Below are positions 1-5,429 of a stretch of 11,418 nt of DNA, piece by piece; position 1 is the stretch's first letter, and every line of letters starts with the position of its first letter. The DNA comes from CAIJKW01 sp964443365. Its GTDB lineage: Bacteria; Patescibacteriota; Minisyncoccia; Phycocordibacterales; CAIZLB01. The notes below the pieces were generated by a model. That model ran no database searches. It saw only the letters and a list, made by a program, of their open reading frames with translations, and was not told where the DNA came from. The stretch is taken from contig CAYUCM010000021.1 in assembly GCA_964443365.1 (NCBI GenBank), positions 1 to 11,418 on the forward strand. Reading direction: 5' to 3'. A program made the translations under genes and the position numbers.

Positions 1-1986
1 TTATAACAAACTCTCCGGATGCACGCTAACTGTAAAATCTGGTGGCAAATTAGCAAGTAAGTGTCTCAATTCATCATCAGGCCAATCTTTTGGCTTTAGG
101 GTAATTAGCATGTGAAGAATCGATTTTCCAGCAATAGATGGAATAAAAGCAGGGAAGATGGTCGTATTCCATTTCTCTAGCAAATTTTGCAATTTACCCA
201 TTTCCTTTGCGGCGGTAGCCTTATCCGCTTCTATTGTTATTTTTATAAAAGTAGAAAACGGAGGGTAATCAAGTTCCTTTCTGGCAGAAATTTCTGATTT
301 GTAGAATTCATTTAAATTACCACTTTGAATATATTCCAGAAGTGGATGAGTTGCGTTTCTCGTTTGAATTAATAAATATTCTTGCGAAAGTGTTTGTGCT
401 TGCAAAAGTATATGGCAAATTCTTTCATTGATTCTAAAATCAGGAAGAGAAAATAAACTGTCTAATGAGGCAATAGCTACATGATTTACAGGATTTAAAT
501 AATTTAAAGAAAATTCTGTGCCAATTAATATACCATCTTGAGAATCGTTAAATTTTTTAGCGATATCCCTAGCTTGCTTGTCCGTTTTTGCGGAATCTCG
601 ATCCAATCTAAATATTGGCCTATTGGGGAATTTCTTTATAATTTCTTCATATATAGTATCTGTGCCAATTCCAAGCGTGATTAATTTCCAGCTGCCGCAA
701 TTTTTACACCCCTCAAGTGCGGATCTTTCTTTTCCACAATGATGACATAAAAAATATCTTTTGCTTTCCACTTTGGAATTATGCAAGACAACCGGCGCCT
801 CACAGGTCTCGCAAGTAACTGTTGTTCCACAATCTCCGCAAACCGTTTGTGGCGCAAGCCCTCTTCTTGCGGTAAAGATAATCATTTTTTCTTTTTTCTT
901 GCCAGCATATTCAACTTGAGATTCTAATTCTTCAGAAAATACTAAATTATTACTAGAATTAATTTTATCCTTTTCTTTTTTTGCTTTTTCTTTTCTTAAG
1001 GGCTCCGACATGTCTACTATTATTGTATTTGGACGCTTTTCTATGCGCATTGAAATAGGAAAGAAATCAAAAATTTCTCCACGTTCACGTTTGTATAATG
1101 TTTCAACTCTAAGTAGTACGTCTCCGTATATAAGTCGAGCCTTCATCTCTTTGGACCATTTTTTAAATAAATATCTATAATCAAAGAGGGGTTTAAACAT
1201 TGATAAGTAACTTCTTGACGACTCTTTTTCTACAACAATTGTTGCAATATCATTTCTTGGGAGACCTACAAAAGAGGGGGTTGTAATTAGGGCTATGGTA
1301 TGAGTTTCATTTAATGCCTTGTCCCAAATTTCAATTTGTTTCTTTTTATTAATTCCACCGTGTAGCAAGTATGCATAATCAATTATGCCGCGGGACAACT
1401 CGTCAAAAATTTCTTCCGCAGAATTCACTGTTGGTGCAATAATTATGACAGACTTTTTTCTGGCAAATTCTTCTCTAATTATGCTTTTGTATGTACCATA
1501 TCTATCAGCGGTATTTGTTTGAAATACAAATATATCACGAGAGCTCGGCTCAACTGTCCAATCGTCATCTGCGTTTTCTATTTCTTCATCACCGTCTTTT
1601 GTATTGATCAAGGATTCAGCTTTTGAACCTTTTTTGTTAATACTTTCTTCAGCGTATGCGATTGCACATTCTGGAATAATTGTTTTTATGATAGACCCAA
1701 TTGGATATGCAAATTCTTTTGAAACACTTTGACAAGCTTTTATTAATGAAGGGGAGACGGCAGTTATGGTTTTCTTTGATTCAATTTTTCTTGTAGTAAA
1801 TTCTGCGTTTTTAATATTTGCTTTTACTTCCTGAGCACTTACACAAGCTTCAACAAGTGCAAGTACATTTTTGTTTTTAATTGGTACGAAAATAATTGAG
1901 CCAGCACTAAAATTATGCGGACTCCAATAGGTTAGAGTTTCTTTAAACGAGTTTCTGGCGATAGGGTGGACGGTTACTATATACAC
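1..1986 (-). CDS. priA: PriA-like primosomal protein N' with degenerate helicase motifs
   Basis: PriA restarts stalled replication forks by binding fork DNA and loading the replicative helicase. This 661-aa protein has an N-terminal DNA-binding-like region (about 1-105), a short acidic linker (about 130-145), a helicase-like core (about 150-540) and a PriA C-terminal domain with the family YPPF motif near residue 575. All eight zinc cysteines remain (383, 386, 392, 395, 414, 417, 427, 430; four CxxC pairs). The Walker A site is replaced by FQTNTADRYGTY (155-166) with no GKT. The DEEH box is replaced by VEKESS (252-257). The segment after GT at 489-490 lacks the AKGHDFP motif, and the QVAGRAGR motif is replaced around 529-534. 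ATP hydrolysis is therefore unlikely; a structural or loading role is inferred. The start is GTG at 1986, with no Shine-Dalgarno and a promoter that would put transcription start on the GTG. The stop is at the window edge, so the downstream neighbour is unseen. Confidence 0.9.
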   Translation of the reverse strand: MYIVTVHPIARNSFKETLTYWSPHNFSAGSIIFVPIKNKNVLALVEACVSAQEVKANIKNAEFTTRKIESKKTITAVSPSLIKACQSVSKEFAYPIGSIIKTIIPECAIAYAEESINKKGSKAESLINTKDGDEEIENADDDWTVEPSSRDIFVFQTNTADRYGTYKSIIREEFARKKSVIIIAPTVNSAEEIFDELSRGIIDYAYLLHGGINKKKQIEIWDKALNETHTIALITTPSFVGLPRNDIATIVVEKESSRSYLSMFKPLFDYRYLFKKWSKEMKARLIYGDVLLRVETLYKRERGEIFDFFPISMRIEKRPNTIIVDMSEPLRKEKAKKEKDKINSSNNLVFSEELESQVEYAGKKKEKMIIFTARRGLAPQTVCGDCGTTVTCETCEAPVVLHNSKVESKRYFLCHHCGKERSALEGCKNCGSWKLITLGIGTDTIYEEIIKKFPNRPIFRLDRDSAKTDKQARDIAKKFNDSQDGILIGTEFSLNYLNPVNHVAIASLDSLFSLPDFRINERICHILLQAQTLSQEYLLIQTRNATHPLLEYIQSGNLNEFYKSEISARKELDYPPFSTFIKITIEADKATAAKEMGKLQNLLEKWNTTIFPAFIPSIAGKSILHMLITLKPKDWPDDELRHLLANLPPDFTVSVHPESLL

Positions 1987-1992
1987 ATATAA

Positions 1993-2021
1993 ATAATCGC
2001 AGAAAAATGGGATTTTATCAA
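1993..2021 (-). promoter_or_regulatory. Candidate priA promoter, leaderless
   Basis: Read on the minus strand, TTGATA (2021-2016) is followed after 17 nt by GATTAT (1998-1993), preceded by TGC as an extended -10. Only 6 nt separate the -10 from the GTG of priA, so the expected transcription start is the start codon itself. Matches are 5/6 for -35 and 4/6 for -10. Confidence 0.5.
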
Positions 2022-2028
2022 TAGGAGC

Positions 2029-2058
2029 GGGGTTGTTGTGGGGCGGGGTATCTGGGGG
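2029..2058 (+). other. G-quadruplex motif upstream of priA
   Basis: Four G runs (2029-2032, 2040-2043, 2045-2048, 2054-2058) are separated by loops of 7, 1 and 5 nt, a canonical intramolecular G4 pattern with runs of at least four. It lies on the plus strand, which is the template strand for priA. It sits between the candidate priA promoter and the end of the upstream minus-strand transcript. The minus transcript would carry the C-rich complement. Formation in the cell is inference. Confidence 0.65.
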
Positions 2059-2061
2059 TGG

Positions 2062-2086
2062 TTTTTTACCAACAGAAAAGGCCCGC
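2062..2086 (-). repeat. 25-nt direct repeat, copy 1
   Basis: The segment begins TTTTTTACCAACAG on the plus strand and ends GGCCCGC. It is identical, base for base, to 2752-2776, 690 nt away. In both copies the GGCCCGC end is one arm of a larger inverted repeat. Identity extends well past what a terminator stem needs, through the region after the U tract. Confidence 0.9.
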
Positions 2087-2120
2087 CATGAGCAGGTCTT
2101 TCCTGTTTTTGGTCGGGCTT
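2062..2120 (-). terminator. Terminator of the 140-aa gene, with shared 3' element
   Basis: On the minus strand, 23 nt after the stop of the 140-aa gene, an imperfect GC-rich stem (2120-2111 with 2087-2078, two single-base bulges) is followed by TTTTCTGTTGG and then a run of A. The loop contains a smaller stem (CAGG/CCTG). The U tract is short (TTTT). The 3' half and everything after it, 25 nt in all, recurs exactly at 2752-2776, also at the end of a possible minus transcript. Confidence 0.55.
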
Positions 2121-2142
2121 ATTAGTTGATGAATTGATAATC

Positions 2143-2565
2143 TCAGTCTGTTGTTGCAAGCTCATTGGCTCGCAGCATGATTTGTGCGGCGACAACAATT
2201 GGTGCGCCCCTGAGGGAGAACACCCTGTCCTCCCTTTTCCTTGTGAGATCGTTGAATCCAAGGCTGGAAACACAGCTATGTTGGTCTTTGCGAGCCAACT
2301 CTTCTTCAGATTCAGCGACATAGACAGCGAGACTTAGAAGCTCTCGGTTGGAATCGTGGTTTTTGACCTCTTTCTCGCTATCGTATAGACAAAGGATGGC
2401 AAGGGAGGGTCCGCGTCCGTAGAAACGCAGAAGCAACCAAAGGCCGGGATGGCTCTTAAGTGGTGCAACGAGTCTGCTGACTCCATTGTTTTCCGTTGAC
2501 TGTTCGATAGTATCAGAATCGGTCATCTCATCGAATATTGTCTTGGGTATTTCGTTGGTCTTCAT
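2143..2565 (-). CDS. Hypothetical protein, 140 aa
   Basis: I do not recognise a family. The 140-aa product has a polar, acidic N-terminus (about 1-27), a hydrophobic stretch GLWLLLRFYGRGPSLAILCLYD (about 41-62, with an internal Arg-Gly, so probably core strands rather than a membrane span), a charged segment rich in Glu, Asp and Lys (about 63-95), and a C-terminal part with RGAPIVVAAQ followed by a helix-like end. There is no signal peptide. The start is the ATG at 2565; an in-frame TAA lies directly before it, so no longer in-frame start is available. Base composition is richer in G/C than the neighbouring genes. It has its own promoter-like sequence (2650-2678), a leader of about 78 nt almost free of G near the start, and a terminator-like hairpin behind it. 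Being bracketed this way supports a real, independently transcribed gene. Confidence 0.6.
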   Translation of the reverse strand: MKTNEIPKTIFDEMTDSDTIEQSTENNGVSRLVAPLKSHPGLWLLLRFYGRGPSLAILCLYDSEKEVKNHDSNRELLSLAVYVAESEEELARKDQHSCVSSLGFNDLTRKREDRVFSLRGAPIVVAAQIMLRANELATTD

Positions 2566-2602
2566 TTACTGATTGGGGTTGATGGTTGTGATGGTGCTGG
2601 GG

Positions 2603-2626
2603 TTGGAACGTCTTTTGGAACGTTTT
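2603..2626. repeat. 12-nt tandem repeat, two units
   Basis: TTGGAACGTCTT (2603-2614) is followed directly by TTGGAACGTTTT (2615-2626), differing at one base. It lies in the leader of the 140-aa gene. Confidence 0.7.
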
Positions 2627-2649
2627 TTGACCTTGGTAAGTCTGATGCA

Positions 2650-2678
2650 ATATTAAGCATTAAATTCAGAATTGTAAA
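2650..2678 (-). promoter_or_regulatory. Candidate promoter of the 140-aa gene
   Basis: On the minus strand, TTTACA (2678-2673, 5/6 match to the -35) is separated by exactly 17 nt from TAATAT (2655-2650), with a nearby TGC upstream. Predicted transcription start is near 2643, leaving a leader of about 78 nt before the ATG at 2565. Confidence 0.5.
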
Positions 2679-2751
2679 GGAGGAGTGCGTGCGGTATTTA
2701 AAAAGCGACTTGTTCATTGACGTTGTATTGTTGTTGATATTGTATTATTGA

Positions 2752-2776
2752 TTTTTTACCAACAGAAAAGGCCCGC
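2752..2776 (-). repeat. 25-nt direct repeat, copy 2
   Basis: Exact copy of 2062-2086. The GGCCCGC end forms one arm of the long inverted repeat 2768-2899. Confidence 0.9.
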
Positions 2777-2899
2777 ATGCCTTTCTCACCCCACATCGTA
2801 GCTCTGGTCTCGATTCCGACACGGTGCCGGATCGCAGAACGTGCGATGCTGTTATTTTGTCTCCGAGTGGAAACGGGGTTCGATTGGTATGCGGGCCTT
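2768..2899. repeat. Long stem with 14-bp outer helix and nested helices
   Basis: Bases 2768-2781 pair with 2886-2899 over 14 consecutive positions. Thirteen are Watson-Crick and one is G2779-T2888, which is a G-U pair in plus-strand RNA but C-A in minus-strand RNA. Inside are a compatible 5-bp helix (2788-2792 with 2875-2879) and a 6-bp hairpin (2831-2836 with 2842-2847, 5-nt loop). I compared it with tRNA, tmRNA and RNase P RNA signatures and found no match. On the minus strand the last arm is followed by TTTTCTG, so it may also serve as a 3' end or terminator for a minus transcript. It could be a small structured RNA on either strand. A 62-codon reading frame across it (2777-2965) has no support as a gene. 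Confidence 0.6.
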
Positions 2900-2906
2900 A
2901 AGGGGT

Positions 2907-2989
2907 GGCAGCCTCATTTTGTTGGGTTGGGCAACTTGTGTCAACGCCCTCGGGGGGGGGGGTGAAACCGTTGCTTAAATGAGGTTGCC
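2907..2989. repeat. Second inverted repeat, 13-bp stem
   Basis: Bases 2907-2919 pair with 2977-2989. Twelve pairs are Watson-Crick and one is G2911-T2985, again G-U on the plus strand and C-A on the minus strand. The 57-nt loop holds the 11-G run. It lies only 7 nt from the previous inverted repeat, so the two form a tandem of long stems. Confidence 0.6.
2952..2962 (+). repeat. Homopolymer of 11 G
   Basis: Eleven consecutive G lie between two long stems, inside the loop of the second. Such tracts are prone to slippage in cells and to length errors in sequencing, so the length here should be treated with caution. Confidence 0.9.
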
Positions 2990-3003
2990 TTCGGCGGCGG
3001 TCG

Positions 3004-3333
3004 TCAGGCGGAGTTGTTGAGCGCTGTGTCGTGGCGGCCGACGGCGGTCTTGTTGCCGGTGCCGAATTTCGAAATATCGGTGCTCAAGTTGCCGATGCCG
3101 GCGGGCGGGGCGGATTTCAGGATGATATTGGGAATACCAGGCGGGCTTTTCATGGCCGTGTGTTGTTTGGGGGTTGGTTGTTGTGCGATGCATTCCGCGA
3201 TGCCTTTTGGGCCTTCGCGGTTTGCGGTTTGTGCATTCCGTCGCCAACGTGGCGGTGGGATGCGGTTTTTCAGCGGCCCATGCGGGGCGCTGGAAGCTTG
3301 TTGGTCGGTGGGCTTGGGACGCGATGCGACCAT
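3004..3333 (-). CDS. Possible small basic hypothetical protein, about 109 aa, or non-coding RNA
   Basis: I do not recognise this product. Read from the ATG at 3333 it gives 109 aa: basic, rich in Pro, Ala, Gln and Asn, with WRR near its middle and a Gly/Thr/Asn-rich end. There is no clear hydrophobic core, signal peptide or membrane segment. The frame is open back to a GTG at 3378, but that GTG overlaps the predicted -10 and would not be transcribed. In favour of a gene are a consensus TTGACA on the same strand (3391-3396), third codon positions richer in G/C than in the AT-rich neighbours, and a repeat-associated 3' end near 2770. Against it are long open frames on four of the six frames here, as expected by chance in G/C-rich DNA, an unusual composition, and no Shine-Dalgarno. 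The same transcript could instead be a non-coding RNA of about 600 nt. Confidence 0.35.
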   Translation of the reverse strand: MVASRPKPTDQQASSAPHGPLKNRIPPPRWRRNAQTANREGPKGIAECIAQQPTPKQHTAMKSPPGIPNIILKSAPPAGIGNLSTDISKFGTGNKTAVGRHDTALNNSA

Positions 3334-3368
3334 GGGTCCAGAGGCGAGCAACTTGCCATCCGTCAAAG

Positions 3369-3396
3369 AGATTACCACACTCTAAAATATTGTCAA
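3369..3396 (-). promoter_or_regulatory. Promoter with consensus -35, firing into the G/C-rich island
   Basis: On the minus strand, TTGACA (3396-3391, 6/6) is followed after 16 nt by TAATCT (3374-3369, 3/6). Predicted start is near 3362. The sequence around it is AT-rich while the transcribed DNA is G/C-rich. It stands back to back with the candidate mreB promoter, with 27 nt between the two -35 elements. Confidence 0.5.
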
Positions 3397-3423
3397 GCGA
3401 CACTAAAAACCCCTTCGTCAATA

Positions 3424-3452
3424 TTGTAAAAAAGCCAATAAAGCCTTACTAT
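3424..3452 (+). promoter_or_regulatory. Candidate mreB promoter, leaderless
   Basis: TTGTAA (3424-3429, 4/6) is followed after 17 nt by TACTAT (3447-3452, 4/6). Six nt separate the -10 from the ATG at 3459, the same distance as at priA, so the transcript should begin on or next to the start codon. No Shine-Dalgarno is visible before this ATG. Confidence 0.45.
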
Positions 3453-3458
3453 ATAGGC

Positions 3459-4472
3459 ATGGCATTATTTTCTAAAAAATTGGGAATTGACTTGGGAACC
3501 GCAAACACACTTGTGTTTTTACCTGGGCGCGGAATCGTATTAAATGAACCATCGGTAGTTGCTGTTTCAGAACAGGACAATCAAATTTTAGCAGTTGGTA
3601 TTGAAGCAAAAGAAATGATAGGAAAAACTCCTGACAATATTATTGCATACAGACCAATGAGAGATGGAGTAATTGCAGACTATAGAGTGACAGAAGCAAT
3701 GCTTAGATATTTTATTAATAAAGCATTAGGACGATGGAATATTTGGAAACCAGATGTAATGGTTTCAGTTCCCGCAGGAGTTACTTCAACAGAAAGGCGC
3801 GCAGTAGTTGAAGCAGCAATTAAAGCTGGAGCAAGAAATGCATATGTCGTTAAGGAACCAATTCTTGCAGCAATTGGCGCAGGAATTTCTATTCAAGAAC
3901 CAAATGGACATATGATTGTAGATATCGGCGGTGGAACAACTGACGTTGCCGTAATTTCTCTTGGTGGAATTGTATCTTGTACCTCGGTTAAATGCGCTGG
4001 TAACAAAATTGATTTAGCAATAGCAGACTATATTAAGAAAACTTACAATTTGGCAATTGGCGATAAAACAGCAGAAGACATGAAAATCAATATTGGTTCT
4101 GCTGTGACCATGGATGATGAGCTTTCAATGACAATTAAGGGTAGAGATTTTTTGACTGGTCTTCCTCGTTCAGTTGAAATTAAAACAAATGAAGTTGTAA
4201 AGGCTATCGCAAAAGAATTAAGAGAAATGATTAAGGCGATAAAAGATGTTTTGCAAGAGACTCCTCCAGAATTGGCATCGGACATTATAGATAATGGAGT
4301 TATTATGACTGGCGGTTCTTCAATGTTGAGAAATTTGCCAGAGTTGGTTTATAGAAGAACTGGAGTTAAGGCAAGAACAGCTGAGGATCCATTGTTTTGT
4401 GTTGCAAAAGGAACAGGTATCGCACTTGAGCATTTAAATACATACAAGAAAGCAATTATTTCTAAAAGATAG
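3459..4472 (+). CDS. mreB: Rod shape-determining protein MreB (bacterial actin)
   Basis: MreB is a membrane-associated actin homologue that polymerises with ATP and positions the cell-wall elongation machinery. The 337-aa product matches the usual family length. Actin-fold nucleotide motifs are all present: phosphate-1 GIDLGTANT (9-17), the KEP-LAAIGAG connecting segment (about 132-143), phosphate-2 DIGGGTTD (155-162) and the adenosine motif TGGSSM (about 284-289). A short N-terminal amphipathic stretch (MALFSKK) fits direct membrane binding. The ATG at 3459 is chosen because homology begins there. The frame is open further upstream to 3174, but that part runs through the promoter and the G/C-rich island and looks unrelated to MreB. 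No mreC or mreD follows; the next gene is a clamp-loader subunit 13 nt downstream. The presence of MreB suggests an elongating, walled cell or at least a stage of one. Confidence 0.97.
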   Translation: MALFSKKLGIDLGTANTLVFLPGRGIVLNEPSVVAVSEQDNQILAVGIEAKEMIGKTPDNIIAYRPMRDGVIADYRVTEAMLRYFINKALGRWNIWKPDVMVSVPAGVTSTERRAVVEAAIKAGARNAYVVKEPILAAIGAGISIQEPNGHMIVDIGGGTTDVAVISLGGIVSCTSVKCAGNKIDLAIADYIKKTYNLAIGDKTAEDMKINIGSAVTMDDELSMTIKGRDFLTGLPRSVEIKTNEVVKAIAKELREMIKAIKDVLQETPPELASDIIDNGVIMTGGSSMLRNLPELVYRRTGVKARTAEDPLFCVAKGTGIALEHLNTYKKAIISKR

Positions 4473-4478
4473 TAAAAT

Positions 4479-4483
4479 AGGAG
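4479..4483 (+). promoter_or_regulatory. Shine-Dalgarno-like AGGAG, unusually close to the ATG
   Basis: AGGAG sits only 2 nt before the ATG of the delta' gene. It is the only clear Shine-Dalgarno I found in the window, and it occurs before an internal operon gene, where leaderless initiation is not possible. The spacing is shorter than usual. Confidence 0.5.
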
Positions 4484-4485
4484 TA

Positions 4486-5187
4486 ATGAAACTAAATCAT
4501 CATGCATATGTTATAGAAGGTTTTAGCGATGAATACAGCAAAAATCTATCGCGTTTTTTTTCTGAACTTTTGAACATTGATGAAAACGATGGAAGAACTG
4601 AAAATTCATCACCAAATTTCTTGCACATAAAAAATAATCAATTAGATATTGATGATGCAAGAAGAATAGTTGATTTTAATTCTAAAAAATCTTTTGGAGA
4701 TATTGATGGTAATAAGGTTATTTTTATCGAAATAAATAGCGCTGGACATCAGGCGCAAAATGCTTTGCTGAAGACGTTGGAGGAGCCTTCGTCAAAAACT
4801 TACTTTTTTATTATTGTTCCAAGTGCATCCATCTTACTTCCGACAATTAAATCCAGAGTGCAAATTTACGGAATAAATGAATTTTTTGATGGAAATAAAT
4901 TAAATGAATCAGACGTTTCGCTCGCAAAGCTTTTTTTACAATCAGATGTGCCAAAAAGATTGGAAATGATTAAAGAAATAATGGACAATGATAATCCATC
5001 TGCTCTTGTTAGATTTTTAAATGATTTGGAAATTACCATTCACAAGCTGGTTAAAGAAAAGGCAAAGAAAAGATTAAATTCTAATGAGCTTTCTGCTTTG
5101 GTTTTGGCTAGGGAGTATTTTGCTGATCCTGGGGCGTCAAAGAAGATGCTTTTGGAGTATTTGGCAATGGGATTACCTGTTGTTTGA
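4486..5187 (+). CDS. holB: DNA polymerase III delta' subunit-like clamp-loader AAA+ protein
   Basis: Delta' is the stator of the clamp loader that places the sliding clamp on primed DNA. The 233-aa product carries the family's most conserved block: NALLKTLEEPS (92-102), then TYFFIIVPSASILLPTIKSR (about 105-124), with Ser-Arg at 123-124 corresponding to the sensor/arginine-finger motif. No P-loop is visible at the N-terminus (the family's GxxGxGK region reads HHAYVIEGFSDEYSK), which fits delta', a subunit that does not hydrolyse ATP. The four-cysteine zinc module of typical delta'/DnaX proteins is absent, and the C-terminal collar domain is short, so it is far below the roughly 330 aa usual for the family. 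It starts 13 nt after mreB with a Shine-Dalgarno-like AGGAG, suggesting co-transcription. A DnaX-like role is less likely without a P-loop. Confidence 0.85.
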   Translation: MKLNHHAYVIEGFSDEYSKNLSRFFSELLNIDENDGRTENSSPNFLHIKNNQLDIDDARRIVDFNSKKSFGDIDGNKVIFIEINSAGHQAQNALLKTLEEPSSKTYFFIIVPSASILLPTIKSRVQIYGINEFFDGNKLNESDVSLAKLFLQSDVPKRLEMIKEIMDNDNPSALVRFLNDLEITIHKLVKEKAKKRLNSNELSALVLAREYFADPGASKKMLLEYLAMGLPVV

Positions 5188-5305
5188 AGTCCATTATACT
5201 AAAGAATATTATTTTTCTTTGATTGATTTTTCTTAATACTATTTTAATTTTTTTATTCTCAATCATGCCAATTATTCCCCAGAATGTTGTGGACGAATAC
5301 TGCCA

Positions 5306-5333
5306 TTGTTATTATTAACATATGTGATATACT
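5306..5333 (+). promoter_or_regulatory. Promoter of the RRM protein gene, extended -10
   Basis: TTGTTA (5306-5311, 4/6) is followed after 16 nt by TATACT (5328-5333, 5/6), preceded by TGA as an extended -10. Predicted start is near 5340, leaving about 90 nt of leader. The 118 nt between the delta' stop and this promoter are AT-rich and show no other clear feature. Confidence 0.6.
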
Positions 5334-5339
5334 GCTAAT

Positions 5340-5429
5340 GTTCGTAGTATCTCAAAGCCAGCGGAGAGTTCTGTGTGGTTGGCGTATGGAGGTCGGCTAT
5401 GGACGATTAAAATTAACGCAACACACAAA
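5340..5429 (+). promoter_or_regulatory. Structured leader of the RRM protein mRNA
   Basis: The leader is richer in G/C than the AT-rich DNA on both sides. A 6-bp stem, GCCAGC (5357-5362) with GTTGGC (5378-5383), encloses a 15-nt loop. Small RRM proteins in bacteria are often cold-responsive, so a temperature-sensitive or self-binding leader is possible but is inference only. Confidence 0.35.

Noticed and set aside
2788..2899. tRNA-like signals (TAGCTC and GGTTCGATT)
   Set aside because: The bases around GTTCGAT cannot form a T stem, and no acceptor and D arms fit a tRNA of normal length, with or without a variable arm.
2777..2965. 62-codon frame on the plus strand across the long inverted repeats
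   Set aside because: It lies wholly within two paired structures and runs into the 11-G tract. It has no promoter or Shine-Dalgarno and no recognisable protein features; the RNA/DNA structure explains the sequence better.
2768..2989. tmRNA, RNase P RNA or integron attC site
   Set aside because: The tmRNA 3' end, the conserved RNase P core and a properly ordered RYYYAAC...GTTRRRY pair were not found, and no integrase is present.
3014..3429. Two overlapping plus-strand frames of 123 and 132 codons
   Set aside because: They overlap each other and the minus-strand frame. No plus-strand promoter was found for them, and the consensus -35 points the other way; open frames are expected in G/C-rich DNA.
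3174..3458. 95-codon N-terminal extension of MreB
   Set aside because: MreB homology begins at the ATG at 3459, the length from there is normal, and the extension crosses the candidate promoter and the compositional boundary.
5201..5220. Possible terminator after the delta' gene (AAAGAA/TTCTTT)
   Set aside because: The stem is 6 bp and almost pure A-T, with little stability; such pairs are frequent by chance in this AT-rich gap.
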